Notes: a model not told the origin generated them from the letters alone. A stretch of 64,000 nt of DNA from Halobellus clavatus (GCF_900107195.1 NZ_FNPB01000001.1:124001-188000); one strand, 5' to 3'; counted from the stretch's first letter, positions 7,935 to 16,505 are shown. Made by a program: numbers and translations.

Positions 7935-8915
7935 ATGAGTGACGAACAGCAGGCGGACGCCGACGAATCGCAGGCAGACGCCGACGAGGACGTTCCCGAG
8001 GACGCCATCCAGGATGGCGACTTCGTCCGTCTCGCCTACACGCTTCGGACCGTCGACGACGACACCGTCGTCGACACGACAGATCAGGAAACCGCCGAGG
8101 AGGCCGACATCGACACCGAGGAGTACGACTTCGAGCCTCGCGTGATCACCGTCGGCGCCGGCCACGTCTTCGAGAGCGTCGACGAGGAGCTCACCGGCGC
8201 GGAGGTCGGTGACACCGGAACCGTCGAGATCGCGGCCGCCGAGGCCTTCGGCGAGTACGAGGACGAGCAGGTCCGCACGGTCAGCGCCAACAAGATCGAC
8301 GAAGACGACCGATATCCCGGCGCACAGGTCCAGATCGACGGCGATCAGGGCCAGGTCATTACGATGGTGGGCGGCCGCGCCCGCGTCGACTTCAACCACC
8401 CGCTCGCGGGTGAGGACCTCGAATACGAGTACGAGGTCCTCGAACTCGTCGACGACCGCGAGGAACAGGCCGCCAGTATGCTGGAGATGTACCTCCAGGA
8501 GACCCCCGAGGTCTGGATCGAGACCGACACCGTCGAAGAAGAGCAGGTCGTCGAGTCCGACGAGGACGAGGGCGAGGACGAAGACGAGCCGTCCGAACCC
8601 GAGACCGAAACGGTCGAAGTCGAGAAGGAGACGCTGTACATCGAGGCCACGCAGCAGATGACGATGAATCAGCAGTGGATGTTCTCGAAGCAGCAGATCG
8701 CCCAGGACGTGATCGACCGGCTGGATCTCGACCGCGTCATCGTCCAGGAGACCATCGACGGGATGGGCGGGATGATGGGCGGCCTCGGCGGCATGATGGG
8801 CGGCGCTGGCGGTGCCGGCGCGGCCCCCGAAGACATCGAGGACGCCATCGAGGACGTCGACGTCGATGCCGACGAACTCGCCGCGGAACTCGACGACGTC
8901 GACGTCGACGAGTAA
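7935..8915 (+). CDS. FKBP-type peptidyl-prolyl isomerase (SlyD-like) with GGM-rich tail
   Basis: A 326-residue cytoplasmic prolyl isomerase/chaperone. After an acidic leader (residues 1-25), the FKBP domain begins at DGDFVRLAYTLRTVDDDTVV and contains the SlyD-type insert-in-flap signature (AFGEYEDEQVRTVSANKI) followed by NHPLAGEDLEYEYEVLEL. This ends at about residue 175. About 70 residues of acidic linker and a second alpha/beta region follow. The last 50 residues hold GMGGMMGGLGGMMGGAGG and an acidic end. The C-terminal half is not part of the standard FKBP fold. ATG 7935 fits the upstream TATA-like box; an in-frame extension upstream lacks coding character. Confidence 0.85.
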   Translation: MSDEQQADADESQADADEDVPEDAIQDGDFVRLAYTLRTVDDDTVVDTTDQETAEEADIDTEEYDFEPRVITVGAGHVFESVDEELTGAEVGDTGTVEIAAAEAFGEYEDEQVRTVSANKIDEDDRYPGAQVQIDGDQGQVITMVGGRARVDFNHPLAGEDLEYEYEVLELVDDREEQAASMLEMYLQETPEVWIETDTVEEEQVVESDEDEGEDEDEPSEPETETVEVEKETLYIEATQQMTMNQQWMFSKQQIAQDVIDRLDLDRVIVQETIDGMGGMMGGLGGMMGGAGGAGAAPEDIEDAIEDVDVDADELAAELDDVDVDE

Positions 8916-9106
8916 CGCACCCGGTTCTCGAACCCTTTCGGCGGCCCGAGCCACACGACGTTCCGAGAGGGATTCGTTCGAACAAAGACACCACGAGCAG
9001 CGTCCGCCCCACCAACGGCGAGGCTGGCAGCCGACGCGTTCGCCGGACTCCCTGTCGCTGGTCACGAGGTGACTGCCGCTCAACGCGCTCGACAACCGCG
9101 AAATTG

Positions 9107-9125
9107 GAGGACGGTGACCGTCCTC
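9107..9125. terminator. perfect 8-bp dyad, possible terminator/hairpin
   Basis: GAGGACGG-TGA-CCGTCCTC, a perfect 8-bp stem with a 3-nt loop, lies between two converging genes. No T-run follows on either strand, so it may act as an RNA-processing or stability hairpin or a protein-binding dyad instead. Confidence 0.4.
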
Positions 9126-9158
9126 GCGACGCTCGTCGCAGCAACGACTGGATGCCTC

Positions 9159-9201
9159 GTCTGTACGTCATCTTCCGTTGTCTGTACGTCGCCTTCCGTT
9201 G
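9159..9201. repeat. 21-bp direct repeat, two copies plus decayed continuation
   Basis: CTGTACGTC occurs at 9161 and 9182 (period 21), each followed by an 8-9 bp block ending CTTCCGTTGT. A looser series continues to about 9250 with CTGTACGCC and related words. Confidence 0.65.
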
Positions 9202-9267
9202 TGTATACCGCCCGTGCGTCGGCTGTACGCCGCCCATACGTCGGCTGACGCCGTTCCGGCGGTGGCC

Positions 9268-9894
9268 TCACGCGATGTCGCGGCTCGTGTCGACCGTGAC
9301 GCGGTCTGCGAGTTGGAGTTTGATCGTGTCCGTCGGCGGACTGCCGCCGCGGAACTTCGGAACCGCGAGGCGGTTCTCGATCTCCGATCCGTCGATCTCG
9401 GTCTGGAGGTCGAAGACGACGTCGGCCATATGTTCGGTGTAGGCGCGGTTCTGCGGCTCCGAGTCGTGTTTCATCCCGTGGAGGACCGCCAGTCCGCCGG
9501 TGTTGACCATATGCGTCTGGAGTTCGTTCAGGAACTGCCGGTAGCGCGCGGGCTCGGGTTTCTCAAGCGCGTCGACGACGTCGATCACCAGGTTCGCCCG
9601 CTCGGGGAGGTCCCGGACGAACCGGTTCGCGGTGTCGAGCGGCGCGTTCCCGCCGACGTCCCGGATCGTGGGATCGCCCACCCGACCGGGCGTGCGATCG
9701 AGCGCGTCGCGGATGGCCTGATCCGAGCGGATGGTGGTGAGATACAGCGTCGCGCGGACTGCGGTCAGTTCGTAGAGAAACAGCTCCGACTGGCTGGCGG
9801 GATCCGCAGCGAGAAACACGATGCTGCCCGGCGGGATCCCACCGTCGAGTTGGCGATCGAGAACGCTGACGCCGGTCGAGAGCCTGTCTGCCAC
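9268..9894 (-). CDS. RecA/KaiC-superfamily protein with degenerate Walker A
   Basis: A 208-residue RecA-like protein of the RAD55/KaiC type common in haloarchaea. It starts MADRLSTGVSVLDRQLDGGIPPGSIV, the usual G-x-x-x-L-D entrance to the ATP site. The P-loop itself reads LAADPASQSELFL, without GK(S/T). The Walker B-like strand (NLVIDVVDALEK, about residues 100-111) is present. ATP hydrolysis is therefore doubtful. Haloarchaeal relatives with this altered loop are known as a group, but their role is not. The ParA/MinD-like gene lies 24 bp upstream on the same strand and the two are probably one operon. Confidence 0.75.
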   Translation of the reverse strand: MADRLSTGVSVLDRQLDGGIPPGSIVFLAADPASQSELFLYELTAVRATLYLTTIRSDQAIRDALDRTPGRVGDPTIRDVGGNAPLDTANRFVRDLPERANLVIDVVDALEKPEPARYRQFLNELQTHMVNTGGLAVLHGMKHDSEPQNRAYTEHMADVVFDLQTEIDGSEIENRLAVPKFRGGSPPTDTIKLQLADRVTVDTSRDIA

Positions 9895-9918
9895 AGGAGG
9901 AGTTGAACACCGAGCGGC

Positions 9919-10524
9919 TTAGGCTTTCTGTCGGTCGGCGAGCGCCCGCGCCAGTCTGTCGTACGAACGGCCGACGGCGGGATCGGCGAGCGGATCGGCC
10001 GCCGGCGGGACCGTCGCGAGGACCGGGCAGCCGAGCAGATCGTCGGCACCCGGCGGTGTGAGGCGGGCTTGCGTGAGGACCGCGCCGGCGACGGGCGTGC
10101 CGACGGCACGTGCCATCGCTGCTGTCTTCGCCGCGTCGCGCAACGCGGCGATGCAGGGCGTCGCGACGAGGAGGACCGCGTCGGCGACGCGAAGCGGGAC
10201 CGTGGCATCGGGCCCCGCCCCGGCCGGGCAGTCGACGAGGACGGTTCCCTCGTAGCCGGCGAGCCGTCGGAGCCGACAGCCGACGCCGTCGGGCGGGGCG
10301 CGGACAGCGGGTGCGACGTAGGTCTCCCCCCGAGGGGTCGTGGGGTCGGGATGGCCGGGGTCGCCGCCGGGTGGCGGATCGCGCGGGACGCCTGCGAGCG
10401 CGTGGAGGTTCGGGAGGTCGGCGTCGGCGTCGACCGCGAGGGTCCGGTCTTCGATGGCCCGGGCCAGGCCGAGCGTCGTGGTCGTCTTTCCGCTGCCACC
10501 CTTGCCGCCGGCGATCGCGAGCAT
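9919..10524 (-). CDS. ParA/MinD-family ATPase
   Basis: A 201-residue deviant-Walker ATPase. The signature KGGSGKTTTT is at residues 8-17, switch I lies near DADADLPNLHAL, and Walker B is LVDCPAGAGPDA. The C-terminus lacks an obvious membrane-targeting amphipathic helix. Haloarchaea carry several MinD-like proteins that position structures at the poles; this short copy could do so, or serve as a partner for the RecA-like protein encoded next to it. Only the family is certain. Confidence 0.8.
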   Translation of the reverse strand: MLAIAGGKGGSGKTTTTLGLARAIEDRTLAVDADADLPNLHALAGVPRDPPPGGDPGHPDPTTPRGETYVAPAVRAPPDGVGCRLRRLAGYEGTVLVDCPAGAGPDATVPLRVADAVLLVATPCIAALRDAAKTAAMARAVGTPVAGAVLTQARLTPPGADDLLGCPVLATVPPAADPLADPAVGRSYDRLARALADRQKA

Positions 10525-10628
10525 ACCGGCCGTGGCTGCGGCTTCCTATATGAATGCGAGGGCGCGGAGAAACAGTCGGGGAACCGCGCCGGACACGGAT
10601 CGGGCGTAATTCCCGGCCAGACTGCCGC

Positions 10629-11003
10629 TCAGTCGTGACAGCAGCCGCCGGCCTCGCCGCCGAAGTCGATCGCCAGCGGTTCGGAGATGGCCTCGTTGAC
10701 CGCTTCGAGGCGGTCGGTGAGTTCCTCTTGGGCCTCGAGGTACGCCGCCATCTTCGGCATCGAGTGGAGTTCTTCCTGGGCCGCCTGGACGTTCTGGAGT
10801 GCCTCCTCGGAGGCGGAACCCATCTGTCGGGCCTGCATATACTGATCGCGGAGCTGTCTGAACTCCGAGATCTGTTCTTGGACGTCGTCGTCGGCCTCGA
10901 CCCCCGCCTTGGCCTCCTCGAACGCCTCGTACTCGGGAGTGGAAGCGATCGCGTCGCCGAGTTCGTGACCGAGTTCTTCGAGTGGGTCCGTCTGGACGCT
11001 CAT
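10629..11003 (-). CDS. YlbF/YmcA-family protein
   Basis: A 124-residue all-helical protein matching the YlbF/YmcA (DUF964) family: PLEELGHELGDAIASTPEY, then EAKAGVEADDDVQEQISEF, the family's helix-turn-helix hairpin. In Bacillus such proteins form the Y-complex affecting RNase Y. The archaeal role is unknown. The C-terminus GGEAGGCCHD adds a Cys-Cys-His pair that could bind a metal or cofactor. ATG 11003 starts the first family helix; the frame is open 17 codons further up without family similarity. Confidence 0.75.
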   Translation of the reverse strand: MSVQTDPLEELGHELGDAIASTPEYEAFEEAKAGVEADDDVQEQISEFRQLRDQYMQARQMGSASEEALQNVQAAQEELHSMPKMAAYLEAQEELTDRLEAVNEAISEPLAIDFGGEAGGCCHD

Positions 11004-11157
11004 ACCAGTCTTACTGAACGCTGTGTGTTTCAACTTACCGGACGGGAGGGGCACGTCTGATATCCGCCGAACATCTGAGCAATCGGGTCTCTCACGGTCG
11101 TTTTCCGGTGTCTCGGAACCGCCGGGGTTATGGGCGTCGGCGGGCTATGGCGTTGCA

Positions 11158-12192
11158 ATGAGCCAGGACGCGTCGACGGACGGCGACCTTCGGAACACCG
11201 GAATGTCGCTGAAGCACGATCGAGAGTGGGACTACGAACTGGACCGAATCGTCGAGGCGGTCGAAGAACGGGACGCCACCCGCGTCGGCCTGCAGTTCCC
11301 AGAGGGACTGAAGCGCCGGGGACCAGCCGTCGCCGACGACCTCCGGGAACTGTGCGACGACGACGTGACGTTCTTGCTCTCGGGACAGCCCTGTTATGGG
11401 GCCTGTGACCTCGATACGTACCTGATGCGGCGGACGGACGTGTTCGTCCACTTCGGCCACTCGCCGATGAAAGAGTCCGAGAAGATCATCTACGTCCCGC
11501 TGTTCTCGAACGTCGATCCCTTCCCGATTATGGAGGACGCCGTCGAGGAGTTGCCCGAGGACGACGTCGGACTGGTCACGACCGCCCAGCACATGAACCG
11601 CTTCGACGAGATGGTCGAGTGGCTCGAAGAACGCGAGTACGACGTCCACACTCGCCGCGGCGACGACCGACTGACCCACGAGGGACAGGTCCTCGGCTGC
11701 AACTACGCCTCCGCTGACATCGACGCCGACCAGGTACTCTACGTCGGTGGCGGAAAGTTCCACCCGCTCGGGCTGGCGATGGAACACCCCGACAAGAAGG
11801 TGCTCATCGCCGACCCCGTCAACAACGTCGTGACCGTCGCCGACACGGAGAAGTTCCTGAAGCAGCGCTACGGGGCGGTCCACCGCGCGATGGACGCCGA
11901 GAAGTGGGGCGTCATCTTCTGTACGAAGATCGGTCAGGGGCGGATGGAGATCGCCGAGGAGATCATCGAAGACAACGACGACGCCTACCTCATCACGATG
12001 GACGAGGTGACGCCCGATCGCCTGCGGAACTTCGATATGGACGCGTTCGTGAATACGGGTTGTCCGCGCATCACGACCGACGACGGCCCGCAGTTCCACA
12101 AGCCGATGCTGACGCCCGGCGAGTACCGGATCGCCGTCGGCGACAAACCGCTCGACTCGCTCTCGTTCGACACGTTCCACGGCACCTGGTAG
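11158..12192 (+). CDS. dph2: 2-(3-amino-3-carboxypropyl)histidine synthase Dph2
   Basis: A 344-residue archaeal Dph2, a [4Fe-4S] radical-SAM-like enzyme. It transfers the 3-amino-3-carboxypropyl group of SAM to a histidine of elongation factor 2, the first step of diphthamide synthesis. The three cluster cysteines are visible: Cys79 (GQPCYGACD), Cys181 (LGCNYAS) and Cys302 (NTGCPRI). The homodimeric archaeal enzyme has this length. ATG 11158 follows the TATA-like GGGTTATGGG about 30 bp upstream. The final-step enzyme Dph6 is also in this window (48203-48931), but far away. Confidence 0.93.
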   Translation: MSQDASTDGDLRNTGMSLKHDREWDYELDRIVEAVEERDATRVGLQFPEGLKRRGPAVADDLRELCDDDVTFLLSGQPCYGACDLDTYLMRRTDVFVHFGHSPMKESEKIIYVPLFSNVDPFPIMEDAVEELPEDDVGLVTTAQHMNRFDEMVEWLEEREYDVHTRRGDDRLTHEGQVLGCNYASADIDADQVLYVGGGKFHPLGLAMEHPDKKVLIADPVNNVVTVADTEKFLKQRYGAVHRAMDAEKWGVIFCTKIGQGRMEIAEEIIEDNDDAYLITMDEVTPDRLRNFDMDAFVNTGCPRITTDDGPQFHKPMLTPGEYRIAVGDKPLDSLSFDTFHGTW

Positions 12193-12235
12193 TCCGACGC
12201 GTCGGATCGACAGTCGGCAACGCGTGGGCCTGAGA

Positions 12236-12245
12236 GTCGTTTTTT
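12236..12245 (+). terminator. T6 terminator after dph2
   Basis: The plus strand has a six-T run ending at 12245, about 50 bp past the dph2 stop. This is adequate for archaeal intrinsic termination. Confidence 0.4.
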
Positions 12246-12390
12246 CACGCTCGGTGACTGAAGCCGTCGATATGTGCGCCGCGCCACCGACCAGCGTGCT
12301 CCTCCCGACGCGTGAGTGGACGCCGGTCTGTGAGATCGACTCGTCTGGACGGACGATGACTTCGGTCACCCCGCGGACTGGCTAGCGGCG

Positions 12391-12876
12391 TTACACGTCC
12401 TCGGTCGTATCGCTCTCGGCGTCCGCCTGGCACGCATTCGCGGCGGATTCGACGTACGTGACCGCCGCTTCCGCCGACTCGACAGCCTCGACGTGGGGGG
12501 CGTCGTGCGTTCCCAGCCCCACCGTAGGTCGGTCGTAGACCGCCGCGTAACCCAGTTCCGAGAGCGTGCCGCCGCCGCCGTCTACCGCGACGACGGCGTC
12601 GCCGTTCATTACCACGAGCGCGTTGCGGGCGTGGCCCAGGCCGGTCGCGATCACCTCGTCGACGTACTCGTTGGCGTCCGCCCGGCGGTCGGTGGGAAGA
12701 ATACCGATGGAGCGGCCGCCCGCGTCCGCCGCGCCCCGGCAGACCGCCTCCATCACCCCGCCGAGGCCGCCGCACACGACCGTGTGACCGCGCTGGGCCA
12801 GCAGTCGACCCAAGGCTGCCGCCCTCGTCGCTTCGCGCTCGTTCACCGTACTACCGCCGATGACGCTGACTCGCAT
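12391..12876 (-). CDS. SLOG-fold protein, TIGR00725/LOG-like
   Basis: A 161-residue Rossmann-like SLOG protein. The fold is shown by the first strand MRVSVIGGSTVN, the glycine turn VVCGGLGGVMEAV at about residues 33-45, and the nucleotide loop VVAVDGGGGTLSELGYA at about 98-114. In cytokinin-activating LOG enzymes and MoCo carrier proteins this loop is PGGxGTxxE. Here it is DGGGGTLSE, so the proline is replaced by aspartate while Gly, Thr and Glu remain. A nucleotide or nucleotide-like ligand is likely; the reaction is unknown. Confidence 0.75.
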   Translation of the reverse strand: MRVSVIGGSTVNEREATRAAALGRLLAQRGHTVVCGGLGGVMEAVCRGAADAGGRSIGILPTDRRADANEYVDEVIATGLGHARNALVVMNGDAVVAVDGGGGTLSELGYAAVYDRPTVGLGTHDAPHVEAVESAEAAVTYVESAANACQADAESDTTEDV

Positions 12877-12937
12877 ACCGGGTCTCGTCGGTCGCGTGGG
12901 AAGGCCTTTCGCCTCCGCGTCCGGGCACTCCGGTGGC

Positions 12938-13327
12938 TTACGAGCGAACCGTGACGGACTCGACCGCGCCGATTTCCGGATACGACGTCACCGGATCGCT
13001 GGGCCCACAGCCGTCGCGGGGCTGTGCGCGCAGTGGCTCGATAGAGTCCGATCCCACGACGGGACTCCGCGTCTCCAGAACGTACGCAGCGTGGGCATCG
13101 TCGTCGCCCAGCGGGACCAGACGGAGGATCCGCCGGTCGACGATTCCCTCGATGTCGACGTCTTTCTGGCGCGCGTCGACCGTCTCCTCGCTGACGGCGG
13201 CCACGCGCGTGACGATCGGCGATTCGAACGTCACGCCGCGGACGGTCGCGCCGTCTGTCGCCAGCGTGATCCGCACCTCGTCGCCTTCCGACGCCGTCGC
13301 CAGCGTCCCGATGAGATCGGCAGCCAT
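12938..13327 (-). CDS. hypothetical haloarchaeal protein
   Basis: A 129-residue soluble protein that I do not recognise. It looks beta-rich: strands such as VRITLATDGATVRGVTFES, IVTRVAAVSEETV and RILRLVPLGDD suggest a small barrel. It has one Cys and no motif. ATG 13327 begins MAADLIGTL; about 50 codons of open frame upstream are Arg/Ser-rich and not protein-like. It lies 61 bp beyond the SLOG-fold gene and 149 bp after the Cys-cluster gene, all on the minus strand. Confidence 0.6.
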   Translation of the reverse strand: MAADLIGTLATASEGDEVRITLATDGATVRGVTFESPIVTRVAAVSEETVDARQKDVDIEGIVDRRILRLVPLGDDDAHAAYVLETRSPVVGSDSIEPLRAQPRDGCGPSDPVTSYPEIGAVESVTVRS

Positions 13328-13476
13328 ACGCCGGGCTACGGGCGGGTGCGTCAAGAAAACTCTGGCGACGGCTGTGGGGGACGACTGTCGATCGGAGACG
13401 GCGGACGGAAGCGAGAGTGCGGACGGAGGCGAGGATGCACGGAAGTGAGAGCACGGACGGAGGCGATGCCGTCGAA

Positions 13477-14199
13477 TCACGCGTCGTCCGACACCGGCGT
13501 ACCGTCGGGGCGCTTCGGCCCCTCAGAGTCGTAGACGACCACGCCGTCGGCGTCGGTGGGCGCGTAGTTGTCCCGGACGCCGATCGCCTCCTCGAGTTCA
13601 CGGATCGCCCGCGTTTTGAGCGCCGAGGCCAGCTCTTCGGCCTCCGCGCGGGAGATGTCGCGACCGAGGCCCTCACACTCGTGGGCGCGGACCATCCCCG
13701 CCTCGTCGACCGCCTCGCCCATCGGCTGGCTGGTCCCGCCGAGCGCGACGCTGAACGGGTACGTCTCGCAGATGAGCGGGCGGTCCTCGTGGACCTGACA
13801 GGCTCCTTTCGCGGTGCCGTCTGCGCGCTCGCCGACCTCCTCATAGAAGACGCAGTCGCCGCAGGCGTCCGTCTGGAGCGCCCACTCGAACGTCTCGCCC
13901 GTGGGGCCGTCGTCACCGTCGTCGAGACCGTACGGCATCGGCCGGGCGACGTCGCGCCAGTCGTAGTCCGACGCCGACTCGGGGGCGTCGTCAGCCGCCT
14001 GCAGGTCGCGGACTTCGTCGGGGAACACGGTCGCAGTGTGCGGCTCCGTCTCCGCACCGTCTTCGCGCTCGTGGCCTTTGCAGCACGCGCCGCAGCGTGT
14101 ACACTCGAAGCCGATCGATTCGATGGCGTCGGCGAGGTCCGACACCGACAGGTCACGGGCGCGTTCGAGTTCGGTCTCCAGCGACGGCGCGTCGGTCAC
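13477..14199 (-). CDS. YkgJ-type cysteine-cluster protein
   Basis: A 240-residue protein of the YkgJ/Fli family of putative zinc- or iron-chelating proteins. Cysteines appear as CTRCGACCKGH at about residues 33-43, CGDCVFYEE at about 113-121, then CQVHEDRPLICETYPF at about 134-149. This is the family's spaced 8-Cys arrangement. The RPxxCxxYPF segment is the most conserved part. The function is not known in any organism that I can cite. Not membrane bound. The neighbouring MBL-fold gene lies 56 bp upstream on the same strand. Confidence 0.8.
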   Translation of the reverse strand: MTDAPSLETELERARDLSVSDLADAIESIGFECTRCGACCKGHEREDGAETEPHTATVFPDEVRDLQAADDAPESASDYDWRDVARPMPYGLDDGDDGPTGETFEWALQTDACGDCVFYEEVGERADGTAKGACQVHEDRPLICETYPFSVALGGTSQPMGEAVDEAGMVRAHECEGLGRDISRAEAEELASALKTRAIRELEEAIGVRDNYAPTDADGVVVYDSEGPKRPDGTPVSDDA

Positions 14200-14255
14200 G
14201 CGTCGTGATCAGGGCGGCGCGGACTAAGTCCTCTCGGTCGCACAGCCCGGGTGTA

Positions 14256-15059
14256 TCAGGAGGGCTCGACCGTCTCCGCCTCGCGGTCGAAGCGCACGCG
14301 CCGGGCGGCGTCGAGTTTCTCCAGGTGGGCGACCATCGTCGCCCGTGCGAACCCGCGGATCCCGGTGAGGTCCCGGTCGTAGACCGCCTCCACGACGGCG
14401 TCGACGTCGCGGGCACCCGCTTCGACGGCGGCGAGCGCGTCGCGTTCGCGGTCGAGTCGCCGGCGGAGCAGCCGCTCACAGACCGCCCGCGGGTTCTCGA
14501 TCACCGGCCCGTGTCCCGGGAACAGCACCGGTGGGTCCCGGGCGTAGAGTCGACGAAGCGCGACCAGATACGCCCGGACGTCGCCTTCGGGTGCCGCGAC
14601 GGCGACGCTGCCCTGCCCGATCGCGACGTCGCCACAGAGCGTTCCGGCCGCAGTCTCGAACGCGACGTGGTCGGGGGCGTGCCCGGGGGTGTCGATGACG
14701 TCGACGCCGTCGCCAACGGGGAGTTCCGAGCCCTCGACGAACGTCCGGTCGGGCTCGATACCGGTCCCGTCGGCGAAGCGGGCCTCACGACCGCGGCGAC
14801 ACCAGACGGTCGCACCCGTCTCCGCAGCGTAGGCGGCGACGGCCCCGACGTGGTCGGGGTGGGCGTGGGTGACGGCGATGTGGTCGACCGACACCTCGGC
14901 GACGGCGTCGTCGAGCGCCTCGGTGCGTCGCTGCGGGTCGACGAGCAGTGCGGGCTCCTCGCCGACGACGTAGGCGTTCACCGAGCCGGTCGGAACTGGG
15001 GCGTCGACGGGGATCGACACGCGCCGAACCGGTAGCACGCCGTCGAGATCAGTCGCCAC
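14256..15059 (-). CDS. MBL-fold metallo-hydrolase
   Basis: A 267-residue metallo-beta-lactamase fold hydrolase. The binuclear metal motif THAHPDHVG (HxHxDH) is at about residues 64-72. The third His lies in DTPGHAPDHVAF at about 120-131, and further metal ligands in the segment with CGDVAIG and FPGHGPVI. The C-terminal 80 residues form the winged-helix-like tail found in the glyoxalase II/LACTB2 group, so a thioester or RNA/nucleotide substrate is plausible. Probably in an operon with the Cys-cluster gene downstream. Confidence 0.85.
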   Translation of the reverse strand: MATDLDGVLPVRRVSIPVDAPVPTGSVNAYVVGEEPALLVDPQRRTEALDDAVAEVSVDHIAVTHAHPDHVGAVAAYAAETGATVWCRRGREARFADGTGIEPDRTFVEGSELPVGDGVDVIDTPGHAPDHVAFETAAGTLCGDVAIGQGSVAVAAPEGDVRAYLVALRRLYARDPPVLFPGHGPVIENPRAVCERLLRRRLDRERDALAAVEAGARDVDAVVEAVYDRDLTGIRGFARATMVAHLEKLDAARRVRFDREAETVEPS

Positions 15060-15238
15060 GGTGACTCGCCCTCCGGGAGAGTCTGGACCCGTTGCTCTGG
15101 GGCGGTAGCACGACGCCTGGCGCGGTTGTGCGAGTCATCCGGTGGGCGGAGCGTCGTCGATGCAGCCGTCGACTGTCCGGCGCAGTGGTGAGTCGCCGCT
15201 GGCGACGCGGGCGTCGGGGGATCGAAGCAGGCGGATGG

Positions 15239-15511
15239 TTACGTGTTGAGGTAGTAGACCTGCTTCCGCGCGTCCTTGAAGCTGTACCGGGAGCCGACGA
15301 GGTCGGCCTCTTCGAGCCGGTTGAGCGCGTAGCGAACCGTTCGATCCGGGAGGAGCGACTCCTCGGCCAGTTGTCCCTGAGACAGCGGCGCGTCGCCCTC
15401 GAGTACCTTCGCGACGAGTTTCGCACTCGGCGGGAGTTCGCGAAGGCGATCGCGGTACTCCGACTCCGAGAGGAGGTCATCACCATCGAGGTCTGCGGTA
15501 CTGGTGCTCAT
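15239..15511 (-). CDS. winged-helix transcriptional regulator (MarR/TrmB-like)
   Basis: A 90-residue DNA-binding protein. The winged helix covers residues 20-85: helix 2 and recognition helix in LSQGQLAEESLLPDRTVRYALNRLEEADLV, then the wing GSRYSFKDARKQVYYL. It has no effector domain. Small regulators of this kind are abundant in haloarchaea, and this one is widely conserved. ATG 15511 is chosen; the two codons before it are not ATG or GTG. The AT-rich spacer upstream separates it from a divergent methyltransferase gene, which it might regulate. Confidence 0.8.
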   Translation of the reverse strand: MSTSTADLDGDDLLSESEYRDRLRELPPSAKLVAKVLEGDAPLSQGQLAEESLLPDRTVRYALNRLEEADLVGSRYSFKDARKQVYYLNT

Positions 15512-15570
15512 AGACAAAGGAAGACATCTTTTCGTGGTAAAGGTTGGCTACAAGTGTGTGAATACAGTCG

Positions 15571-15592
15571 GTATAACTTATATCCGTATAAG
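15571..15592. promoter_or_regulatory. AT-rich divergent promoter patch
   Basis: Closely spaced TATA-like words (TATAACTTA, TATCCGTATA) lie between the regulator gene (minus) and methyltransferase gene (plus). They are 60-80 bp before the regulator ATG and over 100 bp before the methyltransferase. A nearer element TTTTAG at 15672-15677 suits the methyltransferase GTG. Confidence 0.4.
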
Positions 15593-15704
15593 GACGGTTG
15601 TCGCAGCCGACCGAATCCGCCGACTGGGCGGGGACGGGTGGAGATGCGCAGGCCGATACGCTTCCAGTACGGTTTTAGTCCACGAGCGAGGACGGGAAGA
15701 CAAC

Positions 15705-16439
15705 GTGAAAGGAAAGGAGTGGTACCAGGCCGACGACGTGGCCCAGGAGTACGACTCGAAACGGTTCTCCCGTGGCGGGCGGCTCATCGACGACCGCGAG
15801 AAGCGGGCCGTTCTCGAGGCGCTGGGCCCGGTCGACGGCAAAGACATCCTCGAAATCGCCTGCGGGACGGGACGGTTCACGGCGCTGCTAGCCGAGCGTG
15901 GGGCGAACATCGTCGGCCTCGACATCTCCGCGGCGATGCTGGCACAGGGTCGCGAGAAGGCCCGGAACGCGGGCGTCGCCGACCACATCGAGTTCCTCCG
16001 CGGCGACGCCGCCCGGCTGCCGTTCCCCGATGACCACTTCGACGTCGTCTTCGCGATGCGCTTTTTCCACCTCGCTGAGACCCCGGCGAAGTTCATCACC
16101 GAGATGGCGCGCGTCTCCAAGGATCTCGTCTTCTTCGATACGTTCAACGAACGGAGTACACGGGTCGCCTACAACTGGCTGCTCCCGATGGGCTCACACC
16201 TCTACTCCGCCGACCAGGTCGGCCGGTTGCTCGACGATGCGGGCCTCCGCCTGGTGAACGACGAACACGACTTCCTGCTGCCCTACGGGTTCTACCGAAA
16301 GATCCCCAACAGCGTCGCCCAGCAGTTCCGCGACATCGACACCTCGCTCGGCGAAGCGGCCGTCGGGCCCTGGGACGTGGGGGACGCCCTCGCGTCGGTC
16401 TCGTACTGGACCGCGACCGTCGACGGCGCGGACCAGTAA
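15705..16439 (+). CDS. class I SAM-dependent methyltransferase
   Basis: A 244-residue Rossmann-fold methyltransferase. Motif I is DILEIACGTGRFTALLAERG at about residues 43-62. Motif II/III follows with GLDISAAMLAQGREKA, and motif IV with FDVVFAMRFFHLAE. This matches the UbiE/COQ5-like methyltransferase_11 group that methylates small molecules or lipids. The GTG at 15705 gives KGKEWYQADDVAQEYDSKRF, the typical start of haloarchaeal homologues, and lies about 30 bp after a TATA-like element. The substrate is unknown; a quinone or lipid is possible. Confidence 0.85.
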   Translation: MKGKEWYQADDVAQEYDSKRFSRGGRLIDDREKRAVLEALGPVDGKDILEIACGTGRFTALLAERGANIVGLDISAAMLAQGREKARNAGVADHIEFLRGDAARLPFPDDHFDVVFAMRFFHLAETPAKFITEMARVSKDLVFFDTFNERSTRVAYNWLLPMGSHLYSADQVGRLLDDAGLRLVNDEHDFLLPYGFYRKIPNSVAQQFRDIDTSLGEAAVGPWDVGDALASVSYWTATVDGADQ

Positions 16440-16505
16440 TTCGGCTGATGACTCCCGGAGCGCGAACGTAGACCCGTCGGCGACGCGGTCGTCTCGAGGT
16501 GCGAC

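Larger units (their letters stand above)
8916..9267. other. intergenic region between convergent genes, with hairpin and short repeats
   Basis: 352 bp between two converging genes, with no credible coding frame. It contains an exact dyad at 9107-9125 and two copies of a 21-bp unit at 9159-9201 (both listed separately). GC is lower toward the repeat end. Confidence 0.6.
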
